Origin: Lates calcarifer
Lineage: Eukaryota > Chordata > Actinopteri > Centropomidae
Direction of reading: 5' to 3'
Assembly: GCF_001640805.2 (NCBI RefSeq)
Contig: NC_066845.1
Coordinates: 23,624,307 to 23,688,306 of the forward strand
DNA length: 64,000 nt
The translations under genes were made by a program, and so were the position numbers. The first letter of the stretch is position 1. Each line of letters begins with the position of its first letter. Positions 13,270-27,000 of the stretch are shown in pieces. The notes beneath the pieces were generated by a model. The model did no database searches. It saw only the letters and a program-made list of their open reading frames with translations, and was not told where the DNA came from.

Positions 13270-13426
13270 GGGGGGTGAATCACGTGCTGCCACGATGACA
13301 TCACATGCCAGGGGGCGGGGCGTCGTCGGCAGTAAACAAGGAACGGACCAATCAGAGAGCTCGGTGGGACGTTATTCCGCTGCCACTCAGGCCTTTATAA
13401 ACTTTGTGTACCTCGGTATAAGGAGG
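13270..13426 (+). promoter_or_regulatory. ctsl: ctsl core and proximal promoter
   Basis: Ordered elements are an M-box/CLEAR-type E-box TCACGTG (13280-13286), a CRE-like TGACATCA (13296-13303), a second E-box TCACATG (13301-13307), a GC box GGGGGCGGGG (13311-13320), CCAATCA (13348-13354) and TATAAA (13396-13401). A start site about 30 bp beyond the TATA box, near 13427, fits the following donor at 13465. Spacing is that of a classical vertebrate RNA polymerase II promoter. The E-boxes suggest TFEB/MITF-family control of this lysosomal gene, which is inference. Confidence 0.7.
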
Positions 13427-13464
13427 CTGTTTTCTCCTTCATCTGCTGCTTCAAACTATTCACA
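13427..13464 (+). other. ctsl: ctsl non-coding exon 1 (5'UTR, start approximate)
   Basis: The short leader ends at 13464 with donor gtaagt and has no ATG. Intron 1 runs 13465-14462, and exon 2 opens at 14463 with 12 nt of leader before the ATG at 14475. The 5' end is predicted from the TATA position only. Confidence 0.55.
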
Positions 13465-14474
13465 GTAAGTTGTTATTATTTTATGTTTTTTCTTGTTTTT
13501 TTATGTCAAAATATCACAGCTTGACGTTTACGTTTACGATATATAGCAAAAATACCGATGAATGTTTATGTTTCTTCGGGATTTTTGTCGTCGTTTGTGT
13601 CCAGAATTAAAAACATCCCAGTGTCGGTTTAAAAAATGATTACTTTAAAAGCTATCATAGGGTTATTTATTTTTTTGAATGAAAAATATCGATATTTTTA
13701 ATGTTATCCACCAGTCCTAGCCGTCTTGTTTCATTCGGCTGCCTTTGTCGTCGTCTCCCCCTGTTTGCTAAATAAGAGCAGCCATTGCTAGCTTCTTTCC
13801 CATCGGTTTAAATTAATTAAGGAAAAACCACATAAATAAATACGGGCGACATCGGCCACTAGTGGATCGAGTTGAAAAGACCGTTACTAGTTAAACTTCT
13901 GGTTTTAATTTCGATTTCCTGGTCGCGGTTTCGATGTCCAGGCCGGTGCCTGTGGCTCGGATCCCGTGACTGTGCACAAAACAAAAACAGGCTCGGTTCA
14001 TTGTTGGGGTCTGGCCAAGTTTCCGCTCCCAGGAAAACAGCCTTAAAACAATCAGTGCAACCACTTTTTCTTGCGTACAGGTGAAGATTGTGTAATAATC
14101 CGGCTCGTGTGGTTTAGTAGTGCTTATTTATCCTGACTAATGTCCCTGGATTTGGGGCGAACAGTCGGGAAATGACTGCACCGTCGGGAATGTGTATTGC
14201 GGTTTTAACGCGGCTCCCATTTCGTTATGAATCATGAGACTGAACAAAGTGTACGACAGGATCTGGATCCATGACAAGTATCACGCATGAGAAGGAATTT
14301 CTCTGGTAAACGACCATCATCCCTATCATCTTTCTCGAGAAATTGTGTTGTAATGGAGCCTCTCTGCTTCGTCACGGTCTGAGCTCTCGGCCTCCATTAA
14401 CGACCATCCTCCTTGTTTGGAAATTGTGCCCTAACTAGCTGTGTTTTCTGGTTGTTTTCCAGTAGGAAGACACT

Positions 14475-18028
<3,554 letters not shown>

Positions 18029-18375
18029 CGTTTGCACGGCTCCACTTCGTAGCACCATAGTGTTTTTTTATTGCAATAGTTTGACTGGAGACGAAGGAAG
18101 GAGGAGGCTTCAGTCCAAGCGACACATTGACAGGAGATTCTGCGATGTTTTTATGAGGAGAAACACTGTTGTTTTTAGGGAAAAAATGGCGCCATTTTGT
18201 TTTGGCTGGTTTTATGCCACTTTATTTTGTCTGAAAAGATTTTAGTGTAGCGTTTATTCTTTGTAAATATGTGTATGCTACTTGGTGAGTGAGACGTTAA
18301 CACTTGCTTCGGTCATTGTAAATGATTTTTTTTCTACTTTTACTGTGATCAATTAAAGTTGTGAAACACTAGTTT
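18029..18375 (+). other. ctsl: ctsl 3'UTR with poly(A) signal
   Basis: The untranslated tail runs to a variant poly(A) hexamer ATTAAA at 18352-18357. A perfect Pumilio-type element TGTAAATA lies at 18262-18269. The 3' end is predicted. Confidence 0.6.
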
Positions 18376-18424
18376 GGATGTCTGTGAAGATTGTTCAAGT
18401 ATTTTGATATTTTTCTGGGGTTTG

Positions 18425-18600
18425 GTCTCAATTAATCTAATTTTTTACGATTTCTCTGGTTCCATCTTCTCAAATGTCAGTTTTAATGACCGTAAAGTGA
18501 AAATGTTTGGGTTTTGGATTGTTTGGTCAAACAAAACATCTCCCCATTTTCAAACCAGACGACTAATTGATTAATCAAGAACCTAATCGACAAATCATTT
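18425..18600 (+). mobile_element. Diverged MITE copy 2 (AATCG-rich family)
   Basis: Shows the family's internal order: 'ggttccatcttctcaaatg', then 'gtttgggttttggattg', 'ttggtcaaacaaaac', and a terminal 'gactaattgattaatcaag'. No coding capacity. Confidence 0.55.
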
Positions 18601-19339
18601 GATAGTTATATACGAGTTTTCATGAGCGAGGTTAAGAAACACAGCCTCACTTTTAACAGTATTCAGTAATAGTCCAAAAGACTTTTAAAGAGAAGTAGCA
18701 TGAAGATTTTATGACATTTAATAAGAACAAAATAAACGTTAAACTCATTTAAATTGAATAATATTGAGTCTTTAAAAAAAGTAATGACGTAATAATTTGA
18801 ATAATTTGAAAATGAGCTCTTAGCTAAATCTGGTACATTATATACATAGATGGTGCTTTGTCCCTGTTGAATAATCACTAAACAACAATAGCACTTGTAA
18901 ACTTAGCTGTGAAACATGTTAATGATCAATCACTACTATTGATCTGTTTGTTTCTCCTGGACAAATGCAGGGATCAGTGTTACTGCACAACATTTTCAGC
19001 TGTTCTCGACGGAGAGAACTGGTCAGAAAATCATTCCTGGATCTGCTTTATCTTTTATAAATGTCGTAACTCTGAATATTCAGAGCACTAACTGAGGCCT
19101 CGGCTGTTCTCTGTTGATAATCCCACATGCTGGTTTGAAAAATAATCAGCTGTACTCTGACTTCTTGTACTGGCTCTTACAGGATTACTGATTCTTGCAA
19201 CAATGGTGTCGATTCATAAGGAAATGGCATCGCCCCTTCACTGCAGGGAGTGTAGTCACGTCACATGACCTTATAAATCTGTAACACCACAAAGGTGACT
19301 TGACAAGCTTGTTCTCAAAGGTATGACGTGCAATTGTTG

Positions 19340-19415
19340 ATTTTCTTAACGATATAAAGAATAATAGACGGCTGCTTTGTAGTTTGGAGGTTGCAGGTTC
19401 AATTCTTGCAGGAGG
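19340..19415 (+). repeat. SINE-like fragment with a tRNA B-box-like core
   Basis: 'ggaggttgcaggttcaattc' includes a degenerate RNA polymerase III B box (GGTTCAATTC). The same core occurs on the minus strand near 37140-37160, so this is a dispersed family rather than a functional tRNA. Confidence 0.4.
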
Positions 19416-19510
19416 CAACACCTTCTGAGGTTAAAGACTGAATAAAAGCCTGCAGTTCATCGGTGATGGTGTTGAAGCTTCCTGTCAGCTGATTTATGAG
19501 GATGAGGTCA

Positions 19511-19796
19511 CTCTTCTGAAGCACCTGAGAGCGATTATCACTCAGGAGGAGGAGGATATATAGGAGCAGGCTGTGTGGAGAAGCTGTTTGCTGGGTTTTG
19601 TTGTTGTAGTTTGGGCTGGAGACCTCTGGTAGTTCCGTTATTCGTCTTTTTGTTTGATCAGGGTCAGATTTTCCTTTTCGATAGGTTAGGGGGAGACGCT
19701 GGGAGCGACGGCCCATTGTGTGGCTGGCCCAGCGCCTTCCCATCTTTTATTCCTTTCGGCCGGGATCTCCAGCCCCGTTTTGTTTTGCTTTTGTTG
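19511..19796 (+). mobile_element. LTR-like direct repeat, copy 1
   Basis: Begins 'ctcttctgaagcacctgaga' and contains TATATA (19557-19562), 'gtgtggagaagctgtttgct' and 'cctttcggccgggatctc'. Copy 2 at 20302-20551 is nearly identical apart from a missing stretch of about 30 nt. A TATA box near the start and no ORF fit an LTR, possibly Ty3/Gypsy, but no reverse transcriptase or primer-binding site was recognised between the copies. Confidence 0.45.
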
Positions 19797-20301
19797 CAGT
19801 TCGGGTTAAAATCACTGAATGTTTGTCTCCACACGAGACGTATTTGGGGGTTCATCTCTGCAAGTGTTTCCCCACACATTTATTTTTGCCCTGCTGTTCA
19901 GTCTGAGCAGTGTTTTTGTGTGTAGATAAGTATTTTATGCTGTTGAGTGTCACCGAGACATTAAAATGTCTGGTCTTTGCCTCTTCGATGTGTGCGTTTT
20001 CTGGCAAAGCACTGATGAAGTTCTTCCCCTCTGTTTTGGTTCCCTGAATTAATACCAACCCAAAACTGCTCAGCATCACACACTGCTGTTGATACAATCA
20101 CACAATAAAACTCTGCTTCATACACACTGCTTGGAGTTTAGCAAGGACTGGGGTGAGGGTGTCCGTCTTCTTCTTTCTGAGTCTAACGAGGTGGTTCAGG
20201 AGTCCTTGGGCTTCAGTCCAGCAGAGTTGGTGTTACACATACTTTATTCTCCATCTTAAGGGTGGGGGTGTCTCTGGTCTTCTCTGTTGCTCCTCCTCCT
20301 C

Positions 20302-20551
20302 CTCTTCTGAAGCACCTGAGAGCGATTATCACTCAGGAGGAGGAGGATATATAGGAGCAGGCTGTGTGGAGAAGCTGTTTGCTGGGTTTTGTTGTTGTAG
20401 TTTGGGCTGGAGACCTCTGGTAGTTCTGGTAGATTTTCCTTTTCGATAGGTTAGGGGGAGACGCCGGGAGCGACGGCCCATTGTGTGGCTGGCCCAGCAC
20501 CTTCCCATCTTTTATTCCTTTCGGCCGGGATCTCTAGCCCTGTTCTGTTTT
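20302..20551 (+). mobile_element. LTR-like direct repeat, copy 2
   Basis: Second copy of the 19511-19796 block in the same orientation, with an internal deletion just after 'ctctggtagttc'. The pair encloses about 505 bp of unrecognised sequence. A Tc1-like fragment abuts its right edge. Confidence 0.45.
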
Positions 20552-20745
20552 AGTAAACACTGATCAGCCACGACATTAAAACAGCTGACAGGTGAAGTGA
20601 ATAACACTGATCATCCCATTACAATACAATGTTCTGCTGGGAAACTTTGGGTCCTTGATTCATCTGGATCACATAAACATTGTTGTAGACGATAAAGAGC
20701 CCAAGGTGTTGACCTGGCCTCCAAACTCCCAAGATCAGTAAAATC
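20552..20745 (+). mobile_element. Internally deleted Tc1/mariner relic
   Basis: Starts with the familiar fish Tc1-like inverted repeat 'cactgatcagccacgacatt' and its subterminal 'acaggtgaagtgaataacac'. It then jumps directly to sequence from the far part of the transposase gene ('atgttctgctgggaaacttt', then 'aaggtgttgacctggcctcc'). No open transposase frame and no right inverted repeat remain. Confidence 0.75.
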
Positions 20746-20949
20746 AGTAAGACGATGTCGCTCTAAATGAGTTTCCAGGGTCAATAAAGATCTAAATATA
20801 CAAGATTAGTGAATTAGAAACTGGACTCTTCCTCTTTCTTCTTATGGAATATGGTGTTTATGTTTATATACAACATGAGAAAATGAATTCAGGAAAGTTT
20901 CAGCTGCATTATAGTTAAAAGAAAATGCATTTGACTCGACAAAATCCTT

Positions 20950-21083
20950 TCTGTTTAGTCACTTTTTAATTTCAGCATCTTAAAAAATGATGTGAAAGAA
21001 CAGATAAACACAGATCACAATAAAACGTTGTGATCTTTCCATCCTCTTGTGCTCGCTGTACAAACGTGAGCTGTTGGCAGCTT
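20950..21083 (-). other. fbp2: fbp2 3'UTR (predicted)
   Basis: Short tail after the fbp2 stop on the minus strand. ATTAAA (plus strand tttaat, 20965-20970) is the nearest plausible poly(A) signal. Weakly supported. Confidence 0.3.
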
Positions 21084-24000
21084 TCACTGGAACTTCTTGA
21101 CGAAGGACAGGTACTCGTTGACGTCGTCGGGGGAGCCGACCACGAAGGGCACCCGCTGGTGGAGCGCCTCGGGCTGGACGTCCAGTATCCTCTGGGTGCC
21201 GGTGGTGGCCAGGCCTCCCGCCTGCTCGATGAGGAAGGCGATGGGGTTGCACTCGTACAGCAGCCGCAGCTGTGGGCCGAGAGTTTTAAAGGAAAAACAC
21301 GATTTAAAGATTTCAGCTCAGGGATTCTTGCATCTCAGCTCAGCAGCGCGTCTGGTCTTATAGCAGCTACACAAAGACACACGAAGAAACGTCAGCAGTT
21401 CACATGGTTTCACTTCCCGGTTGGCACCAACCAAACCAGGCTGAATTTGGCAGAAGTGTGAAAGTTTTCTCAGTGGTTTCTACATAATTTCACCTGTTAA
21501 ATGTCAGAGTGCAGCAGGTGCAAACACACTCACACTCACAGCCACTGAGATGATGGTGGAATAAAAGTGTTCATATTATTTTATTAGTTTAATTGACCTG
21601 TTTTTACCATTTACTCTTATTAACCTCATGTTAATGTTCTGCCTCTGTGTTTAAAATGTGCTGTATATATAAATTGCAGTGCCAGCAGATAAAGGTCAGC
21701 ACTCAGGATCTGGGTCATTATGCAGCGAGCTGTTAAAGCTGACGAAGGCATCAGAAGCTGTGGATCAAGACGTTATTCCACTTCTGATAACCACATGCTC
21801 TTTTTTTGAATCGTATTTGTCAGAATTTGAAGAAATAAAGGATAAAATCCAGTTAGATATGTGAATAATTCTCAGTATATCCAAGATAAATGGGTTATAG
21901 AATGAAGCTGCCGGGAAGGAAACAGGTGAGAGGTTGTAGTTTATCTTTACAACCGACCTCGACCGTCTCTGAGCTTTATTTATCACAGGACGAGAAAAAC
22001 AGCTCCGGTTACACTACGCCCAGACTCACTGTCACTGAATGCATCATCACCTGAAGGTCTACTTCAAAATATTATCCAGTATTCCAGCATTATTGCATGA
22101 GGAACACTCTGTGACTGAGGTTTATTAAGTGAGTGTTTACCTTTCCCTTGGGGCTCTTCTCATTGGCCGGGTACATGAAGATGCCTCCGTAGGCGATGGT
22201 GCGGTGAATGTCTGAGACCATGGAGCCCACATATCGGGCTCCGTAGGGGGAGCTGCCATCCTGCAGGAGAGGAGGGTGTTTTAAACGTCAGTGCATGCAG
22301 TTATTGAGTGAGCAGTGTTGTATCTGTTGGTTAAATGTTCGGTGTTTTGCATCCTTAAAGATCCAAATTCCAGTCATTCACAGGACATAAACTTTTACAT
22401 TCATTTGATTAGGTATAGAAACTGGAGCACAACACATTTCTATCACAGACTGAAATGTATTTAGGTTGTTGAAAATTTTCAATAGAAGATGACATGGAAT
22501 GAAGGTCTTGTTTGCTTCTCCTTTAATCAAATATTCAGTGGTTCAGTTTTTGACTGCATTTCATTTTGTTTAGATAAAATTTAAATGTGTGTTATTGTGT
22601 TTTTTTGTTTTTAAATGTTTAAAATTGAGAAACACTTGAAAGAAAACTATTCAGCACATCCAGTCTTCCAGTTATAACACAGTATTAATCAAAGTGTGAT
22701 ATATAAGCAGCCAGTCAGGCAGCTCGCTTCAGAGCTGCAGCCACAGCAGATCTGCTTCGTTCAGAGGTCGTGACCTGCTCTGCTGCTGCTGAGGGGAAAA
22801 AACTGAACAAACAACAAACAGGTCAAAGTCCCAGTCGGCAGCAGCTGGAACATAACATGAAGTCTGCCAGAGGAAGGAGCTCTGGGCTTTTACGCAAACG
22901 TACAAAAACAGGCCGTGGAGAACTTCAGGATCAGAGATTTGCTCAAGAAGCGGACGATTAAAAGTTTGATTTTATTTGTTGACAGTTGATCTTTTCTTAT
23001 CTGTGATTTATTTCACTGTGTTCACTCCCTGACACATGCAGCAGGGCTCTGAAACATAGCACTTTACTGAACAAAACCACACTCGAGTAGAAACCGAGTG
23101 GAGCTGCTCTGATGTGAGCTTCATGTTCAAACTGGCGCAGCGTGATAAAGAGTCATGTGCTTGCTGAGTCACATCCCTGTCATCATACGGGAGTGTGTGT
23201 GTGTGTGTGTAGTATTTCCTGAAAACAGAGCGTCCCATACTATGCAACACTCACAAACACACGCTATTAGAAAAAATAGAAAAACTGAAACCACATCCAG
23301 CTGACAGTGTGATACTTCCTAAAATAAAGGAAGAGAAATTGAGAGAGAGAGAGAGAGAGAGCAGAGGCGGGAAAGAAACAGTGAAGGGAAGTTTTTGAGG
23401 ATAAGATGAGCATGAAAATTAAATTCAAACAAACTGCACACGTCCTAAACGCTGCTAAAAAACATTACGTTTAACTGTGTTAGTATCTATCACCTGCTCT
23501 TGGCTCACAGCTGAACACATGATACTCAACATTTGCTGTTTTCTGATGAAAACAAATGATCTTATTGGATGTTTATGTTAATGCTGTGTCAGTCAGTCGC
23601 TGTCCAGCCTGTCGGATTTAGTTTCAGGAAGTTACAAAATAATTTGTGGAATAGGAAGAAAAAAATACTGTGATACAAAAATAGTGATTATTATAACGAT
23701 CTCCTGACTTTAAGGAGTTTAAAATAATTCTCGGGATTTACCATCAGAGTTGCTAAAAGTATTTCTCATCAGGTGACAGGTCAGAAACTGAGCACCTGCT
23801 CTGAAACAAACGAATGATGCTGAGGATACTGGTAAAATGGACTGAAACTTCCTCTTTGGGTTTTTCTCAGCAGCATTTGCATTAAAGTTCAAACGCATGT
23901 CACAACCTCATGTTAACAGAATGACAGTGAGTAGGTTTGTGGTTACTGCTGCTTTTATTCTGGGTCACGATGCTTATGTTTAAAAAAAGAAACGATCCAA

Positions 24001-27000
24001 GGCTCTCCTCTGGGGAAAGAGGTCAACAGCCTTTATTCAGACGCTATTTAACGATGAGATTCATAAAATCACCAACACATACATGTTAAAAATGAGCGGA
24101 GTGGGGCGACCTGATGGCTGAATGATTAGGGCGTGACTCGTGTGCCCCTGAGCAGCGAGTCCCTGGTTCGACTCCTGCCCGGTCAGACCATTTGCTGCCT
24201 GTCATTCCCTCGCTCTCTTTCCCTGCATTTCCTGTCTTTCTCCACTGTCGCTACCAAATAAAAGCACAAAATAAATGAGCTGAGTAACAACAGCAGCAGC
24301 CGTCCTCAGGGTGTAACCCTCAGTGCAGAGTTTCCTCTTTTAAAAACACACTGCAAAGACCTGAGCAGGAATTTCTGCAGTTATGTTGTCTTTATAAAAG
24401 GGGAAACTCTGAACTTTTGTGCACATTCACCACACTTTGAACTTCTTACTACTCTGCAGAGTTACATGATGAGTAAATATACACTATGGCATCATTTCTA
24501 CTTGAAATTTCCCTTTTATGTGGCAAAATTAACTTTTACAAGTTGTAAAAAGCCTCTGAAACAACTCTTCTACTCCTCTGAGACACTAAACTCTCCACCA
24601 AAACCAAGATTATTCTTCTGCCCGTTCAGGTTTAGCAGCTCTTTAGCAGCTGTCCTCCAAAGAAGCGAGCTACAAACTTTTAAGAGCCACACAGGCAGTG
24701 TCAAAAATCCAGGTTTTTACGTGGGATATTCCTTTAATCCTAAAGCCCAGCTGCAGCCAACAGGTTGTTCAATTCTGAAAATAAAATTAATGTTTCTCTG
24801 TCTGATTTTGTGGCTAAGAGGAAGCCTCAGAGATGGATATTCAAGCTGACCCATCACTGATCAGACATCACGACCAGATAAACTTTACCATCATGTTTGT
24901 GACCGTTGCCGGAGAGAAACGCTGAGTGTGCGTTTGTGTAAACGTCAGTTTCCAGATGAGAGAAGCTGCTGCCGTTTCCTGAGGAACAGGATGTTTCCCA
25001 GTATCTGTGTCACCATCCTGCAGCTCAGCTGACCGAGCTGCCGCCTCTCGTCCTTGAAGATGTGTTCCAATACTGAAGCTACATGACATTTAAACTGTGC
25101 ACTGCAGCGTGAAATGAACGAATTACGACTGAAACTACAGTGAAAACACTTAGAATCTGTTCTCCTCACTGTGTGAAGATTATTGTTCACTTTTGCAAAA
25201 AAAAGGTGAGTGATTTCACAAAGACAAAAAAGTGTAAAAACAAACTGTCTTCTTGTGAACTCATTCTACCGGAGCAAATGCTTTGTCAGGACTCACATGA
25301 TGAGTGTGTGAGGCCACTGGTGTTTGAAATCCTGCCTCAGGACTGAGCCTGAGTGTAGCTGTGTGTCAGCGAAATAGATTCTCCGGCTCGATCCTACTGA
25401 ACAGTGTCACATTCACAACCACAAACGCAAAGTAGAAGCGATTAATGCCACAACTTCAGCTCAGATTAAAAAGAAAACCCCAGAGACACGCTCTCACCTC
25501 CGGGTACTTCTTGTGCTTCAGGTACTCGTTGATGGAGGGGTGGAAGTATTTGGCGTAGCCCTCGTTCAGACTGTAGATCTTTCCCTTCTGCTTGATCTTC
25601 ACATTCCTCTCGGTCAGGATGAACTCACCGATGGCCTGATGAAGAAGAAGTTTGATTTGAGAGCTAAAACTGTACAGAAGATGAAGAATATCATGCTTTT
25701 TGAAGAAACTGAGTTTCTAGTGAAAGAAAAAACATGTCAGATTTCAAACCATACCTACAGAGACCTCTTTAGGCCTGGAGGTCTCTCGTGGTTGTGTTTG
25801 AAAACAGCACAACAATCTGGTTTTTCAAAGGTTTCCTGATGCATAACAGCAACAAGAAGACTTCCAAACATACACTGAACTTTTTCATTTATTCCTATGA
25901 TAACGAAAGCTGCTTTTCCAAAGGCAAATTCCCAATGATCAGTTGACTGGTCGCATGTTCTTTCTCTGTGGGTAAAATTAGAATCTGGAATAAGATGTCT
26001 GACAGGCTGAAATCCATAATTCAGACTTGATTTTACTCTTTTTTTTCCTAAAAACCTTGGAAAATCCTGGACAATCTCTGTGGAGAAGTGGGGACATTGA
26101 ATTGCACTGAGTCACTCACAGGGTCCAGCATGAAGAAGTTGAGGCCAGCGCCGGTGCTGAGGGCCACCAGGGTGGCACTGCCGTACAGGGCGTAGCCGGC
26201 ACACACAATGTTGTTGCCCTGCTGCAGGGCGTCTTTGTCTGTGGGCTCCCCCTCCGTTATCTGAACGACCCGAGTGAGGAAATGAATAAAAACAGAGCAG
26301 AAGCACAAACAACTGCGGTTAAAATAACCTCTGGTCTAATTTAGAAGTGTCCACTTTAATAAATGAATGATTATATGGAACTATTTTACAGCAGAAGCTC
26401 AGTGTTCAATTAAAATCACACCTGACTTTGTAGCCTTGTGTTGTGTCATGTTTAAAACCACTATAACAGACTTGCAGCTCTGAAAATGATTAGATCCCTT
26501 TCTCTGTGGCTGCAGTTTAACGAACTGAAACCTGGATCACGTGGACAGCAGCGCCACCTTGTGCCAGCAGAGTGTAACTGCCCTGACACTCACATACTCA
26601 TATGTTTCATAAGATGTGATGAATTTAGTCATGTTATTTCTATTAATCAAAACTAGAAAAAAGGAAAGACTCGACTGTATTTGTTGTTTTTTTTCATCCT
26701 CCTGCACAAATGTGTCGAAACAACAACATGTAATCACCAACATTTAAAGCAGTTACATGTAAAAACAAAACTAAACCTAAACTGAAAACAGCTGTGTAAG
26801 GTGAAACTTGTTGTGTTTACTATTTTTACATTTTTGAAGCTAATAAGAACAGTTTCAGACCAGGATATTCTTTTCAGTGTCTGCATGGTTTGTGAGTCTT
26901 TACTGAGGTCAGCCTTACCCGTTTGTAAATGGCAAATATGGTGCCGATAGAAGCCAAGCAGTCGATGTTACTGGAGCCGTCCAGAGGGTCAAAACAGACC

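Larger units (their letters stand above)
5991..13270. other. Intergenic region between dapk1 and ctsl
   Basis: No gene seen in about 7.3 kb. ORFs are short, low-complexity and lack splice-flanked family matches. The stretch holds the degenerate tandem triplication (6225-7100), a candidate MITE (8181-8464), a poly-T tract near 8391-8406 and a dispersed repeat (10579-10800), listed separately. Confidence 0.7.
18376..20949. other. Intergenic region between ctsl and fbp2 (3' ends converge)
   Basis: No gene seen. It holds MITE copy 2, a SINE-like fragment, an LTR-like direct repeat pair and a Tc1 relic, listed separately. Confidence 0.7.

Noticed and set aside
18909..19091. Short ORF in the ctsl-fbp2 intergenic region.
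   Set aside because: Length and composition are as expected by chance; no motif or splice context.
24105..24180. Possible functional tRNA gene (A and B boxes present).
   Set aside because: The segment does not fold as a cloverleaf and continues into a SINE body with a target-site duplication.
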